Assembly (NCBI RefSeq): GCF_000299915.1
Contig: NZ_AMRI01000018.1
Coordinates: 1-64,000 of the forward strand
DNA from: Gallaecimonas xiamenensis 3-C-1
Lineage (GTDB): Bacteria > Pseudomonadota > Gammaproteobacteria > Enterobacterales > Gallaecimonadaceae
Direction: 5' to 3'
Length of the DNA stretch: 64,000 nt
Made by a program: the position numbers and the translations under genes. Shown in pieces: positions 56,753-64,000 of the stretch. Positions within the stretch are counted from its first letter, which is position 1; every line of letters begins with the position of its first letter. Below the pieces are notes generated by a model. It saw only the letters and a list, made by a program, of their open reading frames with translations, was not told the DNA's origin and did not search any database.

Positions 56753-56758
56753 TGAAAA

Positions 56759-56794
56759 CGGGCCGGGGTGGCCAAACCGCCCCGGCCCGCGCTT
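56759..56794 (+). terminator. terminator after aguB
   Basis: CGGGCCGGGG (56759-56768) pairs with CCCCGGCCCG (56780-56789), followed by CGCTTTT. The stem is strong but the T run is short. Confidence 0.65.
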
Positions 56795-56821
56795 TTGGGT
56801 AAGACAACAAGACAGGACGTA

Positions 56822-59800
56822 ATGAAGGCACTGGAATCTTTGGCGCTGCCGGCACGTGGCGGCGATCGTCAACACTGGGTCAACCTGGCGGGTGACGCCC
56901 AGGTGCTGGCCATACTCGAAGCGACCAAGCGCCACAAGGGTTTTACCCTGCTGGTCACCAGCGACAGCCCCAGCGCCAATCGCCTGGTCGAAGCCCTCAG
57001 TGCCCTCACCGACGAGGTGCAGCTGTTCCCCGACTGGGAAACCCTGCCTTACGATAATTTCTCCCCGCACCAGGACATCATCTCCGAGCGCCTCACCGCC
57101 CTCTACCAGCTGCCGTTGAAACAAAGCGGGCTGATGGTGCTGCCGGTCACCACCCTTTTGGGCCGCATTGCCCCGCGCGGCTATGTGGACGGCGCCACTT
57201 TGCTCCTTAAAAAAGGCGAAACCCGGCCCTTGGAGACCCTGCGCGGCCAGCTCAGCAACGCCGGTTACCGGCTGGTAGATCAGGTGATGGAGCACGGCGA
57301 ATTCGCGGTGCGCGGCGGCCTGATTGACCTTTACCCCATGGGCGAGTCCAGCCCGTTCCGGGTGGACTTTTTCGACGACGAAGTGGACAGCCTGCGCCGC
57401 TTTGACCCCGAGTCCCAGCGCTCCACCGGCGAAGTAGAAGAAATCCGCCTGCTGCCCGGCCACGAATTTCCGCTGACCGATATCGGCATAGAGCGCTTTC
57501 GCAAACACTACCGGGCCCGCTTTGACGCGCCCACGGCGCCAGAGTCCATCTACCAGCAGGTGTCCAAGGGCCAGCAGCCCCCCGGCATCGAGTATTACCT
57601 GCCGCTATTTTTTGAGGACACCGCCAGCCTCTTTGACTACCTGCCGGACGGCAGCCAGATCATCACCATTGGTGACCTGGAAAGCGCCATGGCCGCCTTC
57701 TGGGCAGACCTTGAATACCGTTTCGAGGAGCGCCGCCACGACCGGCTGCGCCCCATCCTCGCCCCCAAGACCCTGTTCTTGGAAGCCAGCGACTGTTTTA
57801 GCGCCTTAAATCATTACCCGCGCCTGGCCTTGCATCAGGGCGACCAGGTGGAAGGCAAGGGCGGCGTCCATGACGCCGGCGCCCTGCCCTTGCCGGAGCT
57901 TGCCATCGACGCCAAGCACGAGCAGCCCCTGCACAAGCTCACCGACTGGCTTGCCAGCACCCCAGGCCCGGTGCTCTTTGTGGCCGAGTCCGAAGGCCGC
58001 CGCGAAGCCCTGGCGGTGCTGCTGGCCAAAGCCGGTATCCAGCCGGCGCGCATTAAAAAACTGGCCGACTGGCTGGCCGCCCCCCAGGCCGGGCACGGCA
58101 TTTTGGTGGCGCCCCTGGAAGCGGGCTGCATCATCCAGTGCCAGGGCCAGCTGCTAAGGCTGGTGCCGGAAGCGGCGCTGACCGGCCCCCGGGTGTTGCA
58201 GCGAAAGCGCCGCAAAAAAGACGATGACGGCATCAACACCGACGCCATTATCCGCAGCCTCGCCGAGCTTTCCATCGGCCAGAGCGTGGTGCACCGCATG
58301 CACGGGGTGGGCCGCTACATGGGCCTTGAGACCTTAAGCGCCGGCGGCATCGACACCGAATACCTGATGCTCGAATACGCCAAGGGCGACAAGCTCTATG
58401 TGCCGGTGGCGGCGTTGAACCTTATCAGCCGCTACGCCGGCGCCGAGGAGCCGCCGCTCCATCGACTGGGGGGCGAGACCTGGGAAAAGGCCCGCCGCAA
58501 GGCCGCCGAGAAGGTGCGCGACGTGGCGGCAGAACTGTTGGACGTCTACGCCCGGCGCGAAGCCAAACCCGGTTTTGCCTTTCACTTTGACCAAGAGGGC
58601 TACGGCGCCTTTGCCGCCGGTTTTCCCTTCGAGGAAACCGACGACCAGCAGGACGCCATCGACGCCGTGGTGCGGGACATGACCCGCAACAAGGCCATGG
58701 ACCGCCTGGTCTGCGGCGACGTGGGCTTTGGCAAGACCGAGGTGGCCATGCGCGCCGCCTATATAGCGGTGTCCAACAACAAGCAGGTGGCGGTGCTGGT
58801 GCCCACCACCCTGCTGGCCCAGCAGCATTTCGAAAACTTCCGTGACCGTTTTGCCGACGTGGCGGTGCGTATCGAGGCCATCTCCCGCTTCCAGACCCCG
58901 GCCGAGCAAAAGGCCATCTTGAAAGACGCCGCCGAAGGCAAGGTGGATATCCTGATCGGCACCCACAAGCTCTTGCAAAAAGATGTCAGCTTCAAACACC
59001 TGGGGCTTTTGATCGTCGATGAAGAGCACCGTTTCGGGGTGCGCCAGAAAGACAGCATCAAAAAATTGCGGGCCGAGGTGGATATCCTGACGCTGACCGC
59101 CACCCCCATTCCCCGCACCCTTAATATGGCCATGTCCGGCATACGAGACTTGTCCATCATCGCCACCGCCCCGGCCCGGCGCCTGGCCATCAAGACCTTT
59201 GTGCGGGAGTTCGACAAGGCCCTGGTGCGCGAGGCGGTGCTGCGGGAGATTCGCCGTGGCGGCCAGGTCTATTACCTGCACAACGAAGTGGAGAGCATCG
59301 AAGAGACCGCCAAGATGCTCGAAGGCCTTATTCCCGAGGCCCGGGTGTCTATCGCCCACGGCCAGATGCGCGAGCGCGAGTTGGAAAAGGTGATGGCGGA
59401 CTTTTACCACCAGCGCCACAACCTCTTGGTGTGTACCACCATCATCGAAACCGGTATCGATGTACCCACCGCCAACACCATCATCATGGACAGGGCCGAC
59501 AGCCTGGGCCTGGCACAGCTCCATCAGCTGCGGGGCCGGGTGGGCCGCTCCCATCACCAGGCTTATGCCTACTTGATGACGCCGAACCCCAAACGGATGA
59601 CCAAGGACGCCATCAAGCGTCTGGACGCCATCTCGTCCCTCGAGGCCCTTGGCGCCGGCTTTTTGCTGGCCACCCAAGATTTGGAAATTCGTGGCGCAGG
59701 GGAGCTTTTGGGTGACGAGCAAAGCGGCCAGATTGCCGCCATCGGCTTTGACTTGTACATGGACATGCTGGACGAAGCGGTCGAAGCCCTCAAGGCCGGC

Positions 59801-60286
59801 AAGGAGCCCAGCCTAACCGGGGTGCTGGCCAACCAGTGCGAGGTGGACCTTCGCCTGCCAGCTTTGCTGCCCGCCGACTATATCCACGATGTGGGCACCC
59901 GTTTGCAGCTCTATAAACGCATCGCCTCGGCCAAGGACAGCGAGGAGCTTCGCGAGCTCAACGTCGAGCTGATTGACCGCTTCGGCCTCTTGCCCGATGC
60001 CGCCAAAAACCTGATTGCGGTGACCGAGCTTCGCCTGGGAGCCAATGCCCTTGGCCTAAGCCGGGTAGAGGCCTCTGCCAAAAGCGGCATCACCCTGGAC
60101 TTTTCTGAACAGACCAAGGTCGACCCCGGCTATCTCATTGGCCTTTTACAACAAAAACCGTCACTCTATCGCCTCGATGGCCCCAGCCGTTTCAAGGTGA
60201 TGAAACAGCTGGATGACCCGGCCAAACGCCTGGGCGACGTGCAACAACTTCTGGAGGATCTGGCACGACATGCAACAGCTGCTTAA
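56822..60286 (+). CDS. mfd: transcription-repair coupling factor
   Basis: Mfd recognises stalled RNA polymerase, pushes it off and recruits UvrA; 1154 aa. The UvrB-like N-terminal part (LFPDWETLPYDNFSPHQDIISERL), the RNA-polymerase-interacting CarD-like region (HRMHGVGRYMGLETL), the RecG-type motor (Walker A CGDVGFGKTE, DEEH box) and the C-terminal UvrA-inhibiting domain are all present. The ATG at 56822 has AGGA 5 nt upstream. It overlaps csiV by 17 nt. Confidence 0.96.
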   Translation: MKALESLALPARGGDRQHWVNLAGDAQVLAILEATKRHKGFTLLVTSDSPSANRLVEALSALTDEVQLFPDWETLPYDNFSPHQDIISERLTALYQLPLKQSGLMVLPVTTLLGRIAPRGYVDGATLLLKKGETRPLETLRGQLSNAGYRLVDQVMEHGEFAVRGGLIDLYPMGESSPFRVDFFDDEVDSLRRFDPESQRSTGEVEEIRLLPGHEFPLTDIGIERFRKHYRARFDAPTAPESIYQQVSKGQQPPGIEYYLPLFFEDTASLFDYLPDGSQIITIGDLESAMAAFWADLEYRFEERRHDRLRPILAPKTLFLEASDCFSALNHYPRLALHQGDQVEGKGGVHDAGALPLPELAIDAKHEQPLHKLTDWLASTPGPVLFVAESEGRREALAVLLAKAGIQPARIKKLADWLAAPQAGHGILVAPLEAGCIIQCQGQLLRLVPEAALTGPRVLQRKRRKKDDDGINTDAIIRSLAELSIGQSVVHRMHGVGRYMGLETLSAGGIDTEYLMLEYAKGDKLYVPVAALNLISRYAGAEEPPLHRLGGETWEKARRKAAEKVRDVAAELLDVYARREAKPGFAFHFDQEGYGAFAAGFPFEETDDQQDAIDAVVRDMTRNKAMDRLVCGDVGFGKTEVAMRAAYIAVSNNKQVAVLVPTTLLAQQHFENFRDRFADVAVRIEAISRFQTPAEQKAILKDAAEGKVDILIGTHKLLQKDVSFKHLGLLIVDEEHRFGVRQKDSIKKLRAEVDILTLTATPIPRTLNMAMSGIRDLSIIATAPARRLAIKTFVREFDKALVREAVLREIRRGGQVYYLHNEVESIEETAKMLEGLIPEARVSIAHGQMRERELEKVMADFYHQRHNLLVCTTIIETGIDVPTANTIIMDRADSLGLAQLHQLRGRVGRSHHQAYAYLMTPNPKRMTKDAIKRLDAISSLEALGAGFLLATQDLEIRGAGELLGDEQSGQIAAIGFDLYMDMLDEAVEALKAGKEPSLTGVLANQCEVDLRLPALLPADYIHDVGTRLQLYKRIASAKDSEELRELNVELIDRFGLLPDAAKNLIAVTELRLGANALGLSRVEASAKSGITLDFSEQTKVDPGYLIGLLQQKPSLYRLDGPSRFKVMKQLDDPAKRLGDVQQLLEDLARHATAA

Positions 60287-61004
60287 AGGATGGGCACTCT
60301 TCGCCCTGCTCAGCACCCAGGCCCTGGCCGCCACCGTCTTTGATGTGGAAGTGGTAGTGGTGGCCCGCCAGGACACCAGCGACGAAACCTGGCCCCCAAG
60401 ACCACTGCCCCAGGGCAATACCAGCTCTTTGCTGCTGGACGCCATCAAGACCCAGTGCCCGGCGCCTTGCACCAGCCTGCCGGCTTTAGTCAGCGGCCCA
60501 AGCCAGGACGATACAGTTCTGCCAAGGCTGTTGACCCAAGGCGAGCTTAACTTCAATGGCGCCGCCAACCAGTTGCGCCGCCTGCCCGGTGGCCGGGTAC
60601 TGTTGCACACCGGCTGGCGCCTGGCCCCCAAGCAGCCCCGCTACGCCACTCCCATGGCTGTAGAAGCCGGCCGCGATCTGGGCGGATATGCCTTGTCCGA
60701 GCCGGTGCCCCAGGGGGAAAGCCTGGATGTCGTCATCGCCGACACCACCATGGACGACAGCCAGCCTCTGGATGAAGCAGCACCGGCGCTGGTCAGCCTT
60801 CCCGAGCTCAGTGGCCAAATCCAGGTAGCCCTGGACCATTACCTGCTGGTAGACATGGCCTTGGATCTGAAGACGGTGCAAGGGGAAGGCCAGCCGCTGC
60901 TGGTCAAGACCTTGCGCCAAAAACGCCGGCTGCGCAGCGGTGAATGGCACTACTTCGACCACCCTGCCCTTGGGGTGTTGATGCAGATCCGGCCGGTTAG
61001 ATGA
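60270..61004 (+). CDS. csiV: CsiV-family periplasmic protein
   Basis: A 244-aa protein with a signal peptide (cleavage near ALA at about residue 20). TVFDVEVVVVAR, a short Cys pair (CPAPC) and GEWHYFDHPALGVLMQIRP near the C-terminus fit CsiV. In Vibrio cholerae, CsiV is needed for resistance to non-canonical D-amino acids and binds peptidoglycan. The gene follows mfd, as in related bacteria, with GGAGG about 12 nt upstream of the ATG. Confidence 0.8.
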   Translation: MQQLLKGWALFALLSTQALAATVFDVEVVVVARQDTSDETWPPRPLPQGNTSSLLLDAIKTQCPAPCTSLPALVSGPSQDDTVLPRLLTQGELNFNGAANQLRRLPGGRVLLHTGWRLAPKQPRYATPMAVEAGRDLGGYALSEPVPQGESLDVVIADTTMDDSQPLDEAAPALVSLPELSGQIQVALDHYLLVDMALDLKTVQGEGQPLLVKTLRQKRRLRSGEWHYFDHPALGVLMQIRPVR

Positions 61005-61054
61005 CTTTCAGGGGCTGCCAAAGCATGTAAAATGCCTGTTAAAAAGGATAACTG

Positions 61055-62116
61055 ATGCGGCGGCTCCTCCTCTTCCTACTCCTGCTGTTAAGCCCCCTGG
61101 CGGCCCAGGCCGACCTTCGGGTGGCGTTTCTCAACCCCGGTAGCGCCAGCGAGCCGTTCTGGGCCAATGTCGATGCCTTCTTACAGGCCGCCGCCGGTGA
61201 CTTGGGGGTGGCGTTGGACATTCGCCACGGCGACCGTGACCACCGCCAATTGCTGGCCGCCGCCGATGCGGTGATTGCGGCCCGCCCCGACTTCGTATTG
61301 GCGGTCAACGAAAAAGGGGTGGGGGTGGAGCTGGTCAAACGCTTCAACAAGGCCCGCATCCCGGTCATGCTGGTATTGAACGACCTGGACCAGGTGCAGC
61401 AGCAGAAGATGGGCCTGCCCCGCCAACGTTATCCCTATTGGCTGGGCAGCCTGGTACCGGACAACCTCAAGGCCGGCGAGGAAGTGGCCAGCGCCCTGGC
61501 AGCGCAAGTGGCCGGCCAGCAGGCGACCATGGTGGCCCTTGGCGGTGACCGCAGCACCCCGGCCGGCCTGCTGCGCCAGGCCGGACTGCTGAAGGCCAGC
61601 CGCACCCAGGGCAACATCCATCTGGCCCAGCTCAGCTATGGCCTTTGGCAACAGGCCAGGGCCCAACGCCAAACCACAGAGCTGTTGCGCCGTTACCCAG
61701 ACCTGAAGCTGGTCTGGACCGCCAACGATCTGATGGCTTTCGGTGCCATCGACGCCATCCGTGCCGCCGGCAAGGTGCCGGGTAAGGATGTGCTGGTGGG
61801 CACCTTCAACAGTTCCGACAAGGCCCTGCGGCTGCGCCAGGGGGGCAGTATCTCGGCCCTGGCCGCCGGCCATTTCATGGCCCCTGGCCTGGCACTGGTG
61901 CTGCTGGTGGATTATCAAAACGGTTTTGATTTTGCCAAGGACGACGGCCTGCAGTTGCACTTGCCCTTGTTCCACCTGCTGGTGCCCGGCACTCCCTTGT
62001 TCGACCTGATGGCCAGCAAGGACTGGCAGCAGGTTCAGTTCAGGGCCATGAGCAAGGTCCATACCCCTTATCCCGGCCCCCACCGCTTCGATTTGCAGAC
62101 AAGAGCGCCCCAATGA
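61055..62116 (+). CDS. periplasmic sugar-binding-type protein, probable sensor partner
   Basis: Periplasmic binding protein of 353 aa. A signal peptide (LLLFLLLLLSPLAAQA) precedes a two-lobe fold of the LacI/ribose-binding type: VAFLNPGSASEPFWANVDAF, ARPDFVLAVNEKG, MVALGGDRSTPAGLLRQAGL, LKLVWTANDLMAFGAIDAIRAAG. No permease or ATPase gene is near. It overlaps the following membrane-sensor gene by 4 nt, so it is more likely a ligand receptor for that sensor than part of an importer, as in LuxP-LuxQ. AAAAAGGA lies upstream of the ATG. Confidence 0.8.
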   Translation: MRRLLLFLLLLLSPLAAQADLRVAFLNPGSASEPFWANVDAFLQAAAGDLGVALDIRHGDRDHRQLLAAADAVIAARPDFVLAVNEKGVGVELVKRFNKARIPVMLVLNDLDQVQQQKMGLPRQRYPYWLGSLVPDNLKAGEEVASALAAQVAGQQATMVALGGDRSTPAGLLRQAGLLKASRTQGNIHLAQLSYGLWQQARAQRQTTELLRRYPDLKLVWTANDLMAFGAIDAIRAAGKVPGKDVLVGTFNSSDKALRLRQGGSISALAAGHFMAPGLALVLLVDYQNGFDFAKDDGLQLHLPLFHLLVPGTPLFDLMASKDWQQVQFRAMSKVHTPYPGPHRFDLQTRAPQ

Positions 62117-63720
62117 AAAGGATCCCCCTCGGCACCCGTTTTTTATGGATGGTGATGCTCTACTCCTCGGTGTTGACCCTGCTGTTTGTGGGGGTCAACC
62201 TCTATGCCCGTTACCAGCAGGAGCTCAGAGAACTGGATGACCGGGTCAGCCAACTGCGCACCACTACCTTGCCGGCCCTGACCCAATCGGTCTGGGATCT
62301 CGATCAGTCCCAGACCGAGCTGCAACTGCTGGGCATTACCCAGGTGCCAGACGTGGTCTCGGCACGGCTGGTCACTACCGAAGGGGTAGTGACCAGCCTG
62401 GGCCAGGTGCAACTGGCCGACCGCCACTTTTTCTTCTCGGTCAACAGGCCCCCCCAGGAGCTGGCCCAACTGGATATAGGGGTCAGCTACCAACGTATCT
62501 ATGAAGAATTGTGGGAACATGCGGTGGTGCTGGTGCTGACCCAGGGCATCAAGACCTTTTTGGTGTCCCTGCTGATCGTGGTGTTGGTGGGGCGCATGAT
62601 CACCCGGCACTTGGAAAGCCTGTCGAGCCAGCTTGGCGAGGGTCAGTCTCATTTTGAGCTGCACCGTAGGGAAGCGGTACAGGATGAGCTAAGCACCCTG
62701 GTCGAGGCCCTTAACAAGCTCCATCTGGAGAGGGACCAGCAGATGGCAGCCCTGGCTGCGTCCAAGGCCGAACTGGACAACCAGCACCAGCACCTGGCCG
62801 CCGAAGTGGCCCGGCAGACGGCAGTGCTGCGCCAGGAAAACGAACTGGCAGTACTGATGGGAGAATTGGCGGCCGGTTTGCTGGAACAGCGCTATGACGA
62901 CCTGGACAAGGGGCTACAACAGGCCCTGGCCCTGCTGGGCCGCAAGCTGGGGCTGGAAAGCATCACCCTTTTTGAGCAAATCCTGGTAAGGGCCCACTGG
63001 CCCCAGGACGCCAGCGTCTGGCCCCTTTGGAGCAGCGAACCGGCCCAAAAGGCCCTACGTGAGGGCCAGCATTACCTGGACGAACAGCGTCAGGTACTGG
63101 CCCTGCCGTTAAAAGATCAGGGCCTGAGCCGAGGCGCTTTGATGCTGACCGGCGATCTGGGAGGCGACTGGGTGGACAACTACTTCAACCACCTGCACCG
63201 CTTCACCTCTTTCATTGCCGCTCTGCTGGCCCGCCAGCAGAGTCCGCAACTGTTCACCCCCCTTGGCTGGCAGCGCCCCCAGGCCAACCAGTGGCAGGAC
63301 GAAATACAGGGCCGCACCACCCTGGCCGCCATGGCGGCTCAGCAGGCCCAGGCCGGGGGCTTTTTGACGGTCGTGCTGTGGGAGTTCTCTGGCCCTGGCA
63401 AGCTGGCCCCAGACCGCTTCGCCGAGCTGCGCTCTGCCATCAGCCACGGCATGCCCGAGGCCCTTTTTGTCAGGCTGTCCCAGCGGTTGCTGATGGTGGC
63501 AGTGGCCGGTCCCGGCCCCCAGGCCATCAACACCCTGGTCAGTGCCCTGCTGAGCGAGTTAAGGGAGCTGGCCCGCCCCCTGGAGGTGCATGCCGGGGGC
63601 TTCTGCCTGGTACCGGCCAACGCCCTGCCCTACGAACAGTTGTTGGAAATGGCCGACCGGGCCCTGTTCCAGGCCCGCCGTCAGACCGGCGGCCTGGTAA
63701 TGGAAACCAGTAACGCCTGA
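62113..63720 (+). CDS. membrane sensor with HAMP, GAF-like and degenerate GGDEF domains
   Basis: Inner-membrane protein of 535 aa. TM1 is at about 11-30, followed by a periplasmic domain of about 105 residues ([18 protein letters not shown]...) and TM2 at 137-160. A HAMP region and coiled coil (161-245) and a GAF-like segment (about 250-375) follow. The C-terminal 140 residues keep the outline of a GGDEF domain ([16 protein letters not shown] at the end), but the catalytic loop reads RLSQRLLMV (454-462) instead of RxGGDEF. The DxLTGL start is also lost, so cyclase activity is not expected. It is coupled to the binding-protein gene. Confidence 0.8.
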   Translation: MKRIPLGTRFLWMVMLYSSVLTLLFVGVNLYARYQQELRELDDRVSQLRTTTLPALTQSVWDLDQSQTELQLLGITQVPDVVSARLVTTEGVVTSLGQVQLADRHFFFSVNRPPQELAQLDIGVSYQRIYEELWEHAVVLVLTQGIKTFLVSLLIVVLVGRMITRHLESLSSQLGEGQSHFELHRREAVQDELSTLVEALNKLHLERDQQMAALAASKAELDNQHQHLAAEVARQTAVLRQENELAVLMGELAAGLLEQRYDDLDKGLQQALALLGRKLGLESITLFEQILVRAHWPQDASVWPLWSSEPAQKALREGQHYLDEQRQVLALPLKDQGLSRGALMLTGDLGGDWVDNYFNHLHRFTSFIAALLARQQSPQLFTPLGWQRPQANQWQDEIQGRTTLAAMAAQQAQAGGFLTVVLWEFSGPGKLAPDRFAELRSAISHGMPEALFVRLSQRLLMVAVAGPGPQAINTLVSALLSELRELARPLEVHAGGFCLVPANALPYEQLLEMADRALFQARRQTGGLVMETSNA

Positions 63721-64000
63721 GCCCGGGCCAAGGTGTCGGCACTGACCTGCCCTGCCCTCGCCGCCAAGGCGCCAAGAGCGACAGGGGCTGAATCGGCCAG
63801 GGCCGCCAGTATTGGCGGATGGTTGGCCGGGTCGTTACAGCACAGCAGCAGATCGCAGCCAGCCAGGCTAGCCGCCTTGGCACGCTCGGCCGGGGTTCCC
63901 AGGCTATGGGCGCCCTTCATGGACAAGTCGTCAGAGAAGATAAGCCCTGCAAAGCCCAGCTCACCCCTTAGCCGCTCGGTCAGCCAGCGCCGGGAAGAGG
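63681..64000 (-). CDS. nagZ: beta-N-acetylhexosaminidase NagZ, C-terminal part
   Basis: C-terminal 106 codons of NagZ, cut by the right window edge. [38 protein letters not shown] matches the NagZ core; FSDDLSM contains the catalytic Asp. NagZ removes GlcNAc from anhydromuropeptides in cell-wall recycling. Its last 40 nt overlap the 3' end of the convergent sensor gene, an unusually long end overlap. Confidence 0.92.
   Translation of the reverse strand, partial: SSRRWLTERLRGELGFAGLIFSDDLSMKGAHSLGTPAERAKAASLAGCDLLLCCNDPANHPPILAALADSAPVALGALAARAGQVSADTLARAQALLVSITRPPV

Noticed and set aside
61055-62116. Reading the binding protein as NspS-like (polyamine) because agu genes are near.
   Set aside because: NspS is a PotD-type protein; this one looks like the ribose/LuxP type, and csiV and mfd separate it from the agu genes.

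Overview
The window reads as chromosomal DNA of a high-GC gammaproteobacterium. It carries the enterobacterial/marine-type gltA // sdhCDAB-sucABCD block, a comEC-msbA-lpxK-ycaR-kdsB envelope operon, lolCDE, mfd-csiV, nagZ, sohB and a Pla-1/cef (VolA)-type lipase. Together with an F7-like chemosensory cluster and a CLCA_X protein this points to the Alteromonadales/Vibrio/Aeromonas-like part of the class, and a Gallaecimonas-like genome would fit; the genus is an inference. I see no rRNA, tRNA, insertion sequence, prophage or CRISPR array. Coding density is very high, with many 1-17 nt gene overlaps, and almost every convergent junction is closed by a clear GC-rich hairpin with T tails.

Layout. 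1-9.6 kb: start of a CoA-transferase subunit A gene, sohB, a surface lipase gene with a FadR-like operator in its promoter, a YciK-type SDR, a GST, a PfkB kinase, an HcaT-like MFS transporter, tesB, a GloC/YcbL hydrolase and a small membrane protein. 9.7-22.2 kb: a diguanylate cyclase, then the TCA block (sucD, sucC, sucB, sucA, sdhB, sdhA, sdhD, sdhC on the minus strand; gltA divergent). A strong terminator splits sdh from suc. 22.4-29.7 kb: a three-gene RND efflux operon with one adaptor and two permeases, preceded by a palindrome and a sigma54-like promoter. 29.7-33.7 kb: a tiny zinc-ribbon membrane protein, a soluble three-PAS hybrid histidine kinase and a multidomain response regulator. 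33.7-42.0 kb: a complete chemosensory operon (STAS-cheY-cheA-cheW-cheW-MCP-cheR-cheD-cheB) whose receptor is soluble, has three PAS domains and ends in a CheR/CheB tethering pentapeptide. 42.0-44.7 kb: a CLCA_X HExxH protein, a BenE-type transporter and a divergent XRE-cupin regulator with duplicated operators. 44.7-54.2 kb: envelope biogenesis (kdsB, ycaR, lpxK, msbA, comEC; DUF2062; lolE, lolD, lolC). 54.3-56.8 kb: a PilZ-like protein and aguA-aguB (agmatine to putrescine). 56.8-61.0 kb: mfd and csiV. 61.0-63.7 kb: a periplasmic binding protein translationally coupled to a membrane sensor with a degenerate GGDEF domain. The window ends inside nagZ.

How the parts work together: the central block supplies citrate synthase, succinate dehydrogenase, the E1/E2 parts of 2-oxoglutarate dehydrogenase and succinyl-CoA synthetase. 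The lipase, TesB and the CoA transferase fit lipid and acyl-CoA use. The most interesting parts are sensory: the triple-PAS receptor with a possible haem-binding signature, the binding-protein/degenerate-GGDEF pair, and the hybrid kinase with its unusual response regulator. None of these is proven new from sequence alone.
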